A stretch of 64,000 nt of DNA, from positions 6,466,501 to 6,530,500 of the forward strand of contig NZ_CP119147.1 in NCBI RefSeq assembly GCF_029167645.1, read 5' to 3'. Positions 8,199 to 16,434 of the stretch are shown here, in pieces. This stretch comes from Streptomyces sp. AM 2-1-1. GTDB taxonomy: Bacteria; Actinomycetota; Actinomycetes; Streptomycetales; Streptomycetaceae. Made by a program: the position numbers and the translations under genes. The notes under the pieces are model-generated. The model ran no database searches. It saw nothing but the letters and a program-made list of their open reading frames with translations, and was not told the DNA's origin. How positions within the stretch are numbered: position 1 is the stretch's first letter; every line of letters begins with the position of its first letter.

Positions 8199-10004
8199 AT
8201 GAAACCCGACGAACCCACCTGGACGCCCCCACCCAAGGACGGCCCGCAGCCGCCCGCCGAGGTGCGCCGCATCCTCCGTCTCTTCCGCCCGTACCGGGGC
8301 CGCCTCGCGGTCGTGGGGCTGCTGGTCGGCGCCTCCTCCCTGGTGGCGGTCGCCTCACCCTTCCTGCTCCGCGAGATCCTCGACACCGCCATCCCCCAGG
8401 GGCGTACCGGCCTGCTCACGCTGCTCGTGCTCGGGATGATCGCCGCCGCCGTGACGAGCAGCGTCTTCGGCGTGCTCCAGACCCTCATCTCCACCACCGT
8501 CGGCCAACGGGTCATGCACGACCTGCGCACCGGCGTCTACACCCAGCTCCAGCGCATGCCGCTCGCCTTCTTCACCAGGACCCGGACCGGTGAGGTGCAG
8601 TCCCGCATCGCCAACGACATCGGGGGGATGCAGGCGACCGTCACCTCCACGGCCACCTCCCTGGTCTCGAACCTCACCGCCGTCGTGGCCACGGTCGTCG
8701 CGATGCTCGCGCTGGACTGGCGGCTCACCGTCGTCTCGCTGCTCCTGCTTCCCGTCTTCGTGTGGATCAGCCGCCGCGTCGGACGCGAGCGGAAGAAGAT
8801 CACCACCCAGCGGCAGCGGCAGATGGCCGCGATGGCCGCGACCGTCACCGAGTCCCTCTCCGTCAGCGGCATCCTGCTCGGCCGCACGATGGGGCGGTCC
8901 GACTCACTGATCAAGGGCTTCTCCGAGGAGTCGGAGCGGCTGGTCGACCTCGAAGTCCGCGCCAACATGGCGGGACGCTGGCGGATGTCGACCATCGGCA
9001 TCGTCATGGCCGCCATGCCCGCCGTCATCTACTGGGCCGCCGGTCTGGCCATGAGCTCCGGTACCACCGCCGTCTCCATCGGCACACTCGTCGCCTTCGT
9101 CTCGCTCCAGCAAGGACTGTTCCGGCCCGCGGTGAGCCTGCTCGCCACGGGAGTCCAGATGCAGACCTCCCTCGCGCTCTTCCAGCGCATCTTCGAGTAC
9201 CTCGATCTCGAGGTCGACATCACGGAGACCGGGAATCCCGTGCGGCTGGACCGCATCCGCGGCGAGGTCGTCTTCGAACACGTCGACTTCGGCTACGACG
9301 AGAAGAGCGGCCCCACGCTCAGCGACATCGACGTGAAGGTGCCCGCGGGCACCAGCCTGGCGGTGGTCGGGCCCACCGGGTCCGGCAAGTCCACTCTGAG
9401 CTACCTCGTGCCCAGGCTCTACGACGTCACTGCCGGCCGCGTGACGATCGACGGGATCGACGTGCGCGACCTCGACTTCGACTCCCTCGCCAGGGCCGTC
9501 GGCGTGGTCTCGCAGGAGACCTACCTCTTCCACGCCTCGGTCGCGGAGAACCTCCGGTTCGCCAAGCCCGACGCCACCGACGAGGAGATCGAGGCAGCGG
9601 CGCGCGCCGCCCAGATCCACGACCACATCGCGTCGCTCCCCGACGGATACGACACCCTCGTCGGCGAGCGCGGGTACCGCTTCTCCGGTGGGGAGAAGCA
9701 ACGCCTCGCCATCGCCCGGACGATCCTGCGCGACCCTCCGGTCCTGGTGCTCGACGAGGCGACCAGTGCCCTCGACACCCGTACGGAACACGCCGTACAG
9801 GAAGCGATCGACGCCCTCTCCGCCGGCCGCACCACCCTCACCATCGCGCACCGCCTCTCCACCATCCGGGACGCCGACCAGATCGTCGTCCTGGAAGGCG
9901 GCCGTACCGTCGAACGCGGTACCCACGACGAACTTCTCGCGCGGGACGGACGGTACGCGGCGCTCATCCGCCGAGATACCCAATTGGCTCCCGCGCCGGG
10001 CTGA
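8199..10004 (+). CDS. ABC exporter, fused membrane and ATPase domains (likely homodimer)
   Basis: A 601-aa multidrug-type half-transporter. Membrane domain at about residues 35-320 with six predicted helices. The NBD is fully consensus: Walker A GPTGSGKST, Q-loop SQET, signature FSGGEKQRL, Walker B VLVLDEATSALD, H-loop AHRLST. Both ATP sites of a homodimer would therefore be active, unlike the heterodimeric pair at 415-4079. Start at ATG 8199, preceded by CAGGAG (8189-8194). It diverges from marR, which suggests ligand-induced export. The substrate is unknown. Confidence 0.92.
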   Translation: MKPDEPTWTPPPKDGPQPPAEVRRILRLFRPYRGRLAVVGLLVGASSLVAVASPFLLREILDTAIPQGRTGLLTLLVLGMIAAAVTSSVFGVLQTLISTTVGQRVMHDLRTGVYTQLQRMPLAFFTRTRTGEVQSRIANDIGGMQATVTSTATSLVSNLTAVVATVVAMLALDWRLTVVSLLLLPVFVWISRRVGRERKKITTQRQRQMAAMAATVTESLSVSGILLGRTMGRSDSLIKGFSEESERLVDLEVRANMAGRWRMSTIGIVMAAMPAVIYWAAGLAMSSGTTAVSIGTLVAFVSLQQGLFRPAVSLLATGVQMQTSLALFQRIFEYLDLEVDITETGNPVRLDRIRGEVVFEHVDFGYDEKSGPTLSDIDVKVPAGTSLAVVGPTGSGKSTLSYLVPRLYDVTAGRVTIDGIDVRDLDFDSLARAVGVVSQETYLFHASVAENLRFAKPDATDEEIEAAARAAQIHDHIASLPDGYDTLVGERGYRFSGGEKQRLAIARTILRDPPVLVLDEATSALDTRTEHAVQEAIDALSAGRTTLTIAHRLSTIRDADQIVVLEGGRTVERGTHDELLARDGRYAALIRRDTQLAPAPG

Positions 10005-10119
10005 TCGCCCGCCCCGGGGCCGGCGCTGCCCGTCGGGTTGGGGAGAGCCGCCCGCCGGGTTGCCGAGAGTCGAGCGTCGCTGCCATCGATCGGGGGATTT
10101 GTACGGTTATCGTGCCCGC

Positions 10120-10980
10120 ATGGTGAATGATCACGGCGCGTACCGGTCCCGCCGGAGGCTCCGGCCCACACGACGGGGCAAGGCGATGCTGCTCCTCGGC
10201 GGTGCGGTCGCCGCTGCGGCGGTGGTCGCGGCACCCCTCCTCGTACGCCAGGACCGACCCGAGAGGAACGTGGAACAGACCGCCTCCCTGGTGATTCCCG
10301 AGGGATGGCGGGCGGCGCAGGTCTATACGGCCGTCGACCGGGCGCTCCGAGTCCCACCGGGCACCACCGAGAAGGCCGTGCCCGGGGCCCGCCTTCCGCT
10401 TCCCGGGGCCGCCCACGGGAACCCGGAGGGTTTTCTCTTCCCGGCCACCTATCCCATCCGCTCCGACACGACCCCCCGCAGCCTCCTGCGCTACATGGTG
10501 CGCACCGCGACCGAGCGGTTCCAGGACCCCCGGGTCACCGCCGGAGCGCTGGGCCGGCACATCAGCGCCTACCAGGCGGTGACCCTCGCCAGCGTCATCC
10601 AGGCGGAGGCGGACACCGCCTCCGACATGGGCAAAGTGGGCCGGGTCGTCCACAACCGCCTGCTGAAGGACATGCCGCTGCAGATGGACTCGACGCTCAA
10701 CTACGCCCTGCGGCGCTCCACGTTGGACACCACCGCCGACGACACCCGCATCGACAGTCCCTACAACACCTACCGGCGTAAAGGGCTCCCTCCCACCCCG
10801 ATCGGGAACCCCGGTGAACAGGCGATGCGGGCCGCCACCGGCCCGACCGCAGGCCCGTGGCTGTACTTCGTGACGGTGGGACCGGGGGACACGCGCTTCA
10901 CCGAGGAGTACGCGGCGCACCGGCGCAACGTCGCCGAGTTCAACCGCAAGCGCCGGAGCACCGCCGCCCCCACCGGTTGA
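10120..10980 (+). CDS. MltG/YceG-like endolytic transglycosylase
   Basis: A 286-aa membrane-anchored protein. A basic N-terminus is followed by one membrane segment at about residues 21-41, with the rest outside. The YceG/MltG core is clear: LASVIQAEA, then DMGKVGRVVHNRL, MPLQMDSTLNYAL, SPYNTYRRKGLPPTPIGNPG and a C-terminal YFVTV. MltG cleaves nascent glycan strands at the membrane and helps terminate peptidoglycan polymerisation. The catalytic Glu is expected in the QAEA stretch, actinobacterial form of the EKE motif. It is shorter than typical MltG proteins, so it may be a paralogue of the main mltG. Start at ATG 10120; the frame is open upstream but overlaps the ABC gene. Confidence 0.8.
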   Translation: MVNDHGAYRSRRRLRPTRRGKAMLLLGGAVAAAAVVAAPLLVRQDRPERNVEQTASLVIPEGWRAAQVYTAVDRALRVPPGTTEKAVPGARLPLPGAAHGNPEGFLFPATYPIRSDTTPRSLLRYMVRTATERFQDPRVTAGALGRHISAYQAVTLASVIQAEADTASDMGKVGRVVHNRLLKDMPLQMDSTLNYALRRSTLDTTADDTRIDSPYNTYRRKGLPPTPIGNPGEQAMRAATGPTAGPWLYFVTVGPGDTRFTEEYAAHRRNVAEFNRKRRSTAAPTG

Positions 10981-11062
10981 GCCCCGGACCGGCGCGGTAC
11001 CGCCCGGCGCGGCACGGCACGCTACGGCCGTCGACCCGCTGCCGCACGCTGCCCGCCCGAGA

Positions 11063-12286
11063 TCAGGCCGGTACGCCCGCGGACGCGCGGCTCTCCGTGG
11101 AGCCTTCTGGGTGGCCTCCGGCGATGCGGACCTCCGTACCACCTTCCGTACCGCTCTCCGCACGGACGTCGGTACGGCCTCCGGGGTGGACCTCCGTACG
11201 GACCTCCCTACGGGTTTCCGCCAGCAGGCGCATGACCGAACGTGCGGCGGTGCGTCCGGCCCGGTTGGCGCCGATGGTGCTCGCGGAGGGGCCGTAGCCG
11301 ACGAGGTGGACACGCCCGTCCCGCACCGCCCGCGTGTCCTCCACCCGGATTCCACCCCCGGGCTCCCGCAGTCTCAAGGGGGCCAGGTGATCCACGGCGG
11401 GCCGGAAACCGGTCGCCCAGAGGATCACGTCGGCGTCGATGCCGCCGCGCCGCCCGTCGTCCCAGGCCACCCCGGTCGGGGTGATGCGGTCGAACATCGG
11501 CAGCCGGTCGAGAATGCCGCGCGCCCGCGCGGCACGGATGGCGTCATTGAGGGGCAGCCCGGTCACACTCACCACACTGCGGGGCGCCTGCCCCCGGCGT
11601 ACCCGTTCCTCCACCAGGGCGACGGCGGCGCGCCCCTCCTCGGCCCCGAACGGGCCCTCGCGGAAGACGGGCTCGCGCCGGGTCACCCAGTAGGTGGCCG
11701 CCGCGACGTCCGCGATCTCCATCAGGTGCTGGGTCCCGGAGGCGCCGCCCCCGACCACCAGCACCCGAAGCCCGGCGAACTCGGCCGGCCCGGGGTACGA
11801 CACCGTGTGGAGCTGCCGTCCGAGGAACGTGTCCTGCCCCGGGTAGCGGGGCCAGAACGGCCGGTCCCAGGTACCGGTCGCGTTGATCACCGCCCGCGTG
11901 GCGTGCACCCCCTCCGACGTCTCGACCCGTAGCCGACCTCCGTCACCCTCCCGGACGGCGGTGACGTCGACCGGCCGGTGCACCCGGAGGCCGAAGCGTT
12001 GCTCGTAGGCGTCGAAGTAGGCGCCGATCACCTCGGAGGAGGGCAGGTCCGGGTCGGCGCCGGTCAGTTCCATGCCCGGCAGCGAGTGCATCCCGTGCAC
12101 CTTGCCGTACGTCAGCGACGGCCACCGGAACTGCCAGGCACCTCCCGGCCGTGGGGCATGGTCGAGAACGACGAAGTCGTGATCCGGCTCCAGGCCGGCC
12201 CGTGCGAGGTGGTGCGCGGCGGAGAGTCCGGCCTGCCCGGCGCCGATCACCACCACGTCGATGTCCCGTACCTCAGATTCGTTCAC
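11063..12286 (-). CDS. Flavin-containing monooxygenase / NAD(P)-binding oxidoreductase
   Basis: A 407-aa flavoprotein. The N-terminal FAD Rossmann fold is clear (VVIGAGQAG, residues 12-20), with the flavin-monooxygenase-type motif FLGRQLHTVSY and a second Rossmann motif VLVVGGGASG for NADPH. The conserved ATGF and a C-terminal GYGPSASTIGANRAGR follow. These are group B monooxygenase features; it may oxygenate a soft heteroatom or a ketone, or act as a simple reductase. Start chosen at GTG 12286 (NESEVRDIDVV). An open extension to 12412 runs through a 44-base tandem repeat and has repetitive Arg/Gly-rich content, so it is not used. It converges with the mltG-like gene. Confidence 0.8.
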   Translation of the reverse strand: MNESEVRDIDVVVIGAGQAGLSAAHHLARAGLEPDHDFVVLDHAPRPGGAWQFRWPSLTYGKVHGMHSLPGMELTGADPDLPSSEVIGAYFDAYEQRFGLRVHRPVDVTAVREGDGGRLRVETSEGVHATRAVINATGTWDRPFWPRYPGQDTFLGRQLHTVSYPGPAEFAGLRVLVVGGGASGTQHLMEIADVAAATYWVTRREPVFREGPFGAEEGRAAVALVEERVRRGQAPRSVVSVTGLPLNDAIRAARARGILDRLPMFDRITPTGVAWDDGRRGGIDADVILWATGFRPAVDHLAPLRLREPGGGIRVEDTRAVRDGRVHLVGYGPSASTIGANRAGRTAARSVMRLLAETRREVRTEVHPGGRTDVRAESGTEGGTEVRIAGGHPEGSTESRASAGVPA

Positions 12287-12322
12287 GCTTCTACCAACCG
12301 CGGCGGCGCGGCTCGTCTTCCC

Positions 12323-12410
12323 TCGCCCTCCGCGACGGCGTCGCCCGCGGCACTCCTTTCCGGGCCTCGCCCTCCGCGACGGCGTCGCCCGCGGCACTCC
12401 TTTCCGGGCC
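12323..12410. repeat. Two perfect 44-base tandem copies
   Basis: Units at 12323-12366 and 12367-12410 are identical. Each contains the near-palindrome CGACGGCGTCG and the phrase GCACTCCTTTCCGG. They fill the gap between the divergent monooxygenase and YjbQ genes, so both promoters must be around or inside them. They may be a duplicated extragenic repeat or a duplicated regulatory unit. Confidence 0.9.
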
Positions 12411-12483
12411 ACCCCCGGCCCTCAGCTCCGCCGCCGAGGCGCAGGAGCGCGCGTCCGGCCCGGCGGGACGGGAAGATGGCGGC

Positions 12484-12909
12484 ATGGCTGATTCCTTCAC
12501 CACACACGTCCTGCACCTCACCACCGGGTCCTCGGAGACGGTCACCGACCTGACCCACGACTGCGAGCAGTTCCTGTCCCGTGCCGCCGTCGGCCGTGAC
12601 GGCCTGCTGAACGTCTTCGTCCCCCACGCGACAGCCGGAATCGCCGTCCTGGAGACCGGCGCCGGCAGCGACGACGATCTGCTGGCGACCCTGCACACCC
12701 TGCTTCCCGCCGACAACCGCTGGCAGCACCGCCACGGAACCCCGGGCCACGGCCGTGACCACGTCCTCCCCGCCCTCGTACCGCCCCACGCCACCCTGCC
12801 GGTCATCGCGGGCCGCCTGGAGCTGGGCACCTGGCAGTCGGTGTGCCTGGTGGACACGAATGTCGACAATGCGGAGCGTCGGGTGCGGTTGAGCTTCTTC
12901 GGTGGGTGA
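12484..12909 (+). CDS. YjbQ family protein (secondary thiamine-phosphate synthase-like)
   Basis: A 141-aa single-domain protein of normal UPF0047/YjbQ length. Family motifs are present: VFVPHATAGIAVLE, HRHGTPGHGRDHV, and GRLELGTWQSVCLVDTN near the C-terminus. YjbQ proteins form trimers; E. coli YjbQ has a weak thiamine-phosphate synthase activity, but the main role is unsettled. Start at ATG 12484. It diverges from the monooxygenase gene. Confidence 0.9.
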   Translation: MADSFTTHVLHLTTGSSETVTDLTHDCEQFLSRAAVGRDGLLNVFVPHATAGIAVLETGAGSDDDLLATLHTLLPADNRWQHRHGTPGHGRDHVLPALVPPHATLPVIAGRLELGTWQSVCLVDTNVDNAERRVRLSFFGG

Positions 12910-13184
12910 CCCAATCTGGTTGCACGATAGGCGGGAACTCCGGCCGCACCAACCGGACCCTCGGATCGTGTGTCCGAACCTGTCACGCAGGCTTGTATAA
13001 GCCCTCGCCGTGCAATCGAAGCGCTGCTCCTCACACGCTTGTTCCGCCTCCCTGCTGCTCATTTTTTTGGGGAGGAGAGCTTCTGAAGATCGTCGATCGG
13101 TTGACCAGTAAACTTCGTCACCGGCTCCCTCACACTCGTTCGGTGCCGTGTCGTACGCGCGGTGGTCCCTAGAGGCGGTCGCTT
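12910..13184. other. Gene-free stretch of lower GC before an IS element
   Basis: No ORF with family features was found. The stretch is less GC-rich than the rest and holds a T-rich run with GGGGAGGAG at about 13061-13077. It could be the remains of a locus disrupted by the adjacent insertion sequence. I see no tRNA-like cloverleaf. Confidence 0.4.
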
Positions 13185-14307
13185 CTCAGAGGGTGTTTAC
13201 GCCTCTTTTAGTGCAACTTCATGTGTTATGCGAATCCGCTTTGATGAGATGGGTGCTTCTCGAGGTCGCGCTGGTGCGTGTGGGGTGCTGATGCCGTCGT
13301 CTCGCCCGCACTCCTCCTGTTTCATCCCACACGCGTCGTCGTGCACCGTTCGCTTCGCGCGCCTGTTGCATGCGCCTGGGCCGGATCCTCGGCCGGCCGG
13401 TATTCCAGAGTCATGACTGAGCGCCGTCGCTATCCAAGTGACCTCTCCGATGCCCGATGGGAGCTGGTCGAGCCGGTCCTGACTGCCTGGCGGTCCGAGC
13501 GCCGCGGCCGCGGCCTGGACATCGGCAGGCCACCGAATCATGACCTGCGCAGTCTTCTTGACGCGGTCCTCTACGCGAACCGCACCAGTATCCCGTGGCG
13601 CTATCTGCCGCACGACTACCCGCCCTGGAACACCGTGTACACCTACTTCGCCCGCTGGCAGGAAGAAGGCGTATTCGATCAGCTCAACAGCCTCCTCGGG
13701 CGCCAAGTCCGCAGGCAGGAAGGCCGGGGTGACGAACCGACCGCCTGCGTCATCGACTCCCAGAGCATCAAGACCTCCACCAACGTCCCCGCCATCGGGC
13801 AAGGCATCGACGCGGGCAAGAAGATCGTCGGCCGCAAGCGGAGCATCGCCATCGACACCGTCGGACTCCTCCTCGGAGTGCTGGTCACCGCGGCCAGCGT
13901 GCAGGACTCAGCCGCCGGCCGAACCCTCATCGAACGAGTCACCACCGAGCATCCCACCGTCCGCAAAGCCTGGGTCGACGGCGGCTACCGCCAGCACCTC
14001 GTCGAGCACGCCGCCACGCTCGGCATCGACATGCACATCGTCCGCCGCGACCCCACTACCAGGGGCTTTGCCGTTCTGCCCCGCCGCTGGACTGTCGAGC
14101 GCACCCTGGGATGGCTCATGAACCACCGACGCCTGGCCCGCGATTACGAAGCAAACCCACACCGCTCCGAAGCCATGATCCACCTCGCGATGATCAACCT
14201 CATGACCCGCAGACTCACCGCAGAATCCACCCCAACATGGCGCGACGCATGAACCATCTACAACCGCGCAACCCGGGATGAAACAACGGGACAAAACACC
14301 CTCTGAG
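13185..14307 (+). mobile_element. Complete IS5-family insertion sequence (1123 bases)
   Basis: Perfect 14-base terminal inverted repeats, CTCAGAGGGTGTTT at 13185-13198 and its complement at 14294-14307, bracket one intact transposase gene. The size is normal for the family. The flanking bases do not give an obvious direct duplication, so one side may have rearranged after insertion. It marks the left edge of the accessory island and ends 20 bases from the stop of the unknown gene at 14328. Confidence 0.85.
13413..14252 (+). CDS. IS5-family DDE transposase
   Basis: A 279-aa single-ORF transposase. The N-terminal domain starts YPSDLSDARWELVEPVL and continues with GRPPNHDLRSLLDAVLYANRT and YLPHDYPPWNTVYTYF. 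DDE residues lie in CVIDSQSIKT (first D), AWVDGGY (second D) and RWTVERTLGWLMNHRRL (E), the signature for IS5 relatives. Start at ATG 13413. Earlier in-frame codons back to 13278 are not family-like. The gene is intact, so the element may still be mobile. Confidence 0.9.
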   Translation: MTERRRYPSDLSDARWELVEPVLTAWRSERRGRGLDIGRPPNHDLRSLLDAVLYANRTSIPWRYLPHDYPPWNTVYTYFARWQEEGVFDQLNSLLGRQVRRQEGRGDEPTACVIDSQSIKTSTNVPAIGQGIDAGKKIVGRKRSIAIDTVGLLLGVLVTAASVQDSAAGRTLIERVTTEHPTVRKAWVDGGYRQHLVEHAATLGIDMHIVRRDPTTRGFAVLPRRWTVERTLGWLMNHRRLARDYEANPHRSEAMIHLAMINLMTRRLTAESTPTWRDA

Positions 14308-14327
14308 GCTGATCGACACGGAGGCCG

Positions 14328-16292
14328 TCAGCGTCCTGGCGGAGGTGCCGGCCACGCGACTCCGTCGACCGCCGCGCCGAGGAGGTCGCCCAGCCGGTGC
14401 CAGGCGCCCGGGCCGGCGTGCGACATGGGGCTTGCTGCGAACCGCTGCCAAGCCGCGTCACTGTCGCCGAGCACCTCGGAGACGTAGGCCGCGACTGCAG
14501 GATGAGTGGTGTCATAGCGCGGGCCGCGTGCTTTGACTGCTGACCAGGCAGGCAGCAGCCGGAGCAGCTCCGGAGGGCACTCGGGCCGGCCCAGCATGAT
14601 CTCGGCCCAGCTTCCGCGCAGTTCGGGACCACCGCCCAGGCGCCTGCGCAGGTGCAGGGTGAGGTCGAGCAGAGTCTGCTGCGGGGCGGAGTGGCGGGCC
14701 AGTACGTCGTCGAAGGCGAGGGACTTTCGGTAGGAGCGGGCGGCGAAGGAGAGCAGGGCCTCCTCGACGAGCGCGTCGTTCCCCGTGTGCCGGTCCAGGT
14801 ACGCGACGAGAACGGCCTCGTCGGCGTCGGCAAGCTGTCTGAACCGGATGCTTTGAGGGTCGCCGAGGGAGGCCGTGCGTCGGCCCGGCAGGGCAGGGAC
14901 GGGATCCGTGACGAGCGGCATGATGGTGGCCATCAGTTTCTCGGCCCGTTGGTTCTCTTCCCACCCGGAATGGTTGGAGGGGTAGCCGTATGCGCTGGAC
15001 CGGGTAGCCAGAGACCGCCTGGTGTCCTCAACTACAAGACGCGCCCTCTGCCGCGTCTCCTCCGTGACTTCGGGGAGATGGACGAGGAGTGCGTGCAACC
15101 AGCCGAGGTCGCGCACGACCCGATAGCGCGAGGCGGGTTCCGGTTCCCAGACGTTCAGAGCAGAAAGGCAGATGGTTGCGAACCGCGTGGCGAGGGCGGC
15201 GACGAGCTCCTGGGACGCCAGCCATTCTCGGGGCCGGCCGTAACGCCGGGCCTCTCCGGGGTTGAGGAGGAACCGCCAGGTCTGGCTTCCTGCCCGCTCC
15301 ACCCAGTCGACGGCGAGGCGGCAAAGAACGGTCTGGATGGACTCGGACTGCATCTCCTCGTCGAGGAATCGTTCCACGTAGTCGCGCTCGTCCTGGGACG
15401 CGGCCGCCAACGCGTCGGCGTAGCGCTCCCGAGCCTGCGTGGGCGTCAGCCCGTCCCGGCAGGACCGGGAAATCCGGGTGACGAGGACCGCACGCTGGAA
15501 GGACTCCAGGTTGTGTGCCGCGACTTCCTCCAACAAGGCTGGTTCTACGTGCCACGGTATGGATCCGATCAGGTGCTCACGCACCACGCGGTCGGCTGCG
15601 GGGTGCGTTGCGGACCATTCCAGCAGGCGGCGGTGATGTTCGGTCTGGACCCGTAGGACGCCTTCCCACATGCTTTCCCAGGCGTCGGATGCGGCGCGGT
15701 GACGCTCCATCCACGCGTCGACGTCTTCTTCGCCGTCAAGCTTGTCCGGCCCGAGCGGTAGGCAGTCGATGGCTGCGACGAACACGTCCTCGTGCAGGCC
15801 GTGTTCACCAAGAACGACCTGGGCGGGCGTCGGAACCTTTAGCAGCTCGGGGGTGATGGGCAGGCGCGATGTCGACCGCCGGCGGAGCTCAGCGACGACG
15901 GCGTGGATGAGTGCTGCGCCACCCTCTCTCCGGCCAAGGGCACCGAGTCGCGGCTCAGGGCACTTCTGCAGGACCTGCGCCCTGTATGCCTCCGGGCAGG
16001 CTTGGTGCGACAGAGCGACGCGGGTCAGGTCCACGCGCTCGGACGTCGTGTGCGGGCGCGGTTCGTGACTGAGATCGCTCTCCACTGCCATGGCCAACAG
16101 CCACTCGGGCGCGGACTTTGCGAGCGGTCCTGTAAGAAGGGACATGACCAGGCCGTCCCGATCCGTGCCCGGGGGCGCCGCGCGAATCGCCTCGACAGCC
16201 ATGCGGGTAGGCGGGGAATCCTCGGACGCCCGCGCGATGACCGTACGCAGGAAGTCGTGAGGAAGAGACAGGCGTGGTTTGACCGCGGCCAT
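14328..16292 (-). CDS. Unknown 654-aa protein downstream of Wadjet jetD
   Basis: I do not recognise this protein. It is soluble with no signal peptide or membrane segment, rich in Arg, Glu and Leu, and largely predicted helical, with stretches such as AHNLESFQRAVLVTRISRS and DLGWLHALLVHLPEVTEETRQRA that suggest an alpha-solenoid-like scaffold. No nucleotide-binding or nuclease motif is visible. Start chosen at ATG 16292 (MAAVKPRLSLPHDF) with GGAG just upstream; a TTG at 16379 would add 29 residues. It lies 142 bases beyond jetD on the same strand, so it may be the fifth gene of the Wadjet transcript or a separate cargo gene. Its stop is 20 bases from the IS5 end, so its C-terminus may have been trimmed by the insertion. 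Confidence 0.7.
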   Translation of the reverse strand: MAAVKPRLSLPHDFLRTVIARASEDSPPTRMAVEAIRAAPPGTDRDGLVMSLLTGPLAKSAPEWLLAMAVESDLSHEPRPHTTSERVDLTRVALSHQACPEAYRAQVLQKCPEPRLGALGRREGGAALIHAVVAELRRRSTSRLPITPELLKVPTPAQVVLGEHGLHEDVFVAAIDCLPLGPDKLDGEEDVDAWMERHRAASDAWESMWEGVLRVQTEHHRRLLEWSATHPAADRVVREHLIGSIPWHVEPALLEEVAAHNLESFQRAVLVTRISRSCRDGLTPTQARERYADALAAASQDERDYVERFLDEEMQSESIQTVLCRLAVDWVERAGSQTWRFLLNPGEARRYGRPREWLASQELVAALATRFATICLSALNVWEPEPASRYRVVRDLGWLHALLVHLPEVTEETRQRARLVVEDTRRSLATRSSAYGYPSNHSGWEENQRAEKLMATIMPLVTDPVPALPGRRTASLGDPQSIRFRQLADADEAVLVAYLDRHTGNDALVEEALLSFAARSYRKSLAFDDVLARHSAPQQTLLDLTLHLRRRLGGGPELRGSWAEIMLGRPECPPELLRLLPAWSAVKARGPRYDTTHPAVAAYVSEVLGDSDAAWQRFAASPMSHAGPGAWHRLGDLLGAAVDGVAWPAPPPGR

Positions 16293-16381
16293 CGGACTCC
16301 AATCGTCGGCACCACCCCGCGACGTGATCCTCTGGTCAGCGCCACCCGGGCACGGTGTCGTATCAGGTGTGAGCGTCAATG

Positions 16382-16419
16382 ATGCCGAAGGGGACTGACA
16401 ATCCAGGGGAGTTCGGCAT
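16382..16419. terminator. Stem-loop after jetD
   Basis: ATGCCGAA (16382-16389) pairs with TTCGGCAT (16412-16419) across a 22-base loop, 16-53 bases beyond the jetD stop. It could partly terminate or attenuate transcription into the 654-aa gene. The long loop makes this weak. Confidence 0.3.
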
Positions 16420-16434
16420 GATGCTGACGTCGCA

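Noticed and set aside
12910..13184. A possible tRNA or attachment site before the first IS
   Set aside because: No acceptor stem pairing or anticodon arm could be drawn and no integrase gene is present.
13185..14307. A target-site duplication around the first IS5 element
   Set aside because: TCA on the left and TGA on the right are reverse complements, not direct repeats, so I do not claim a duplication.
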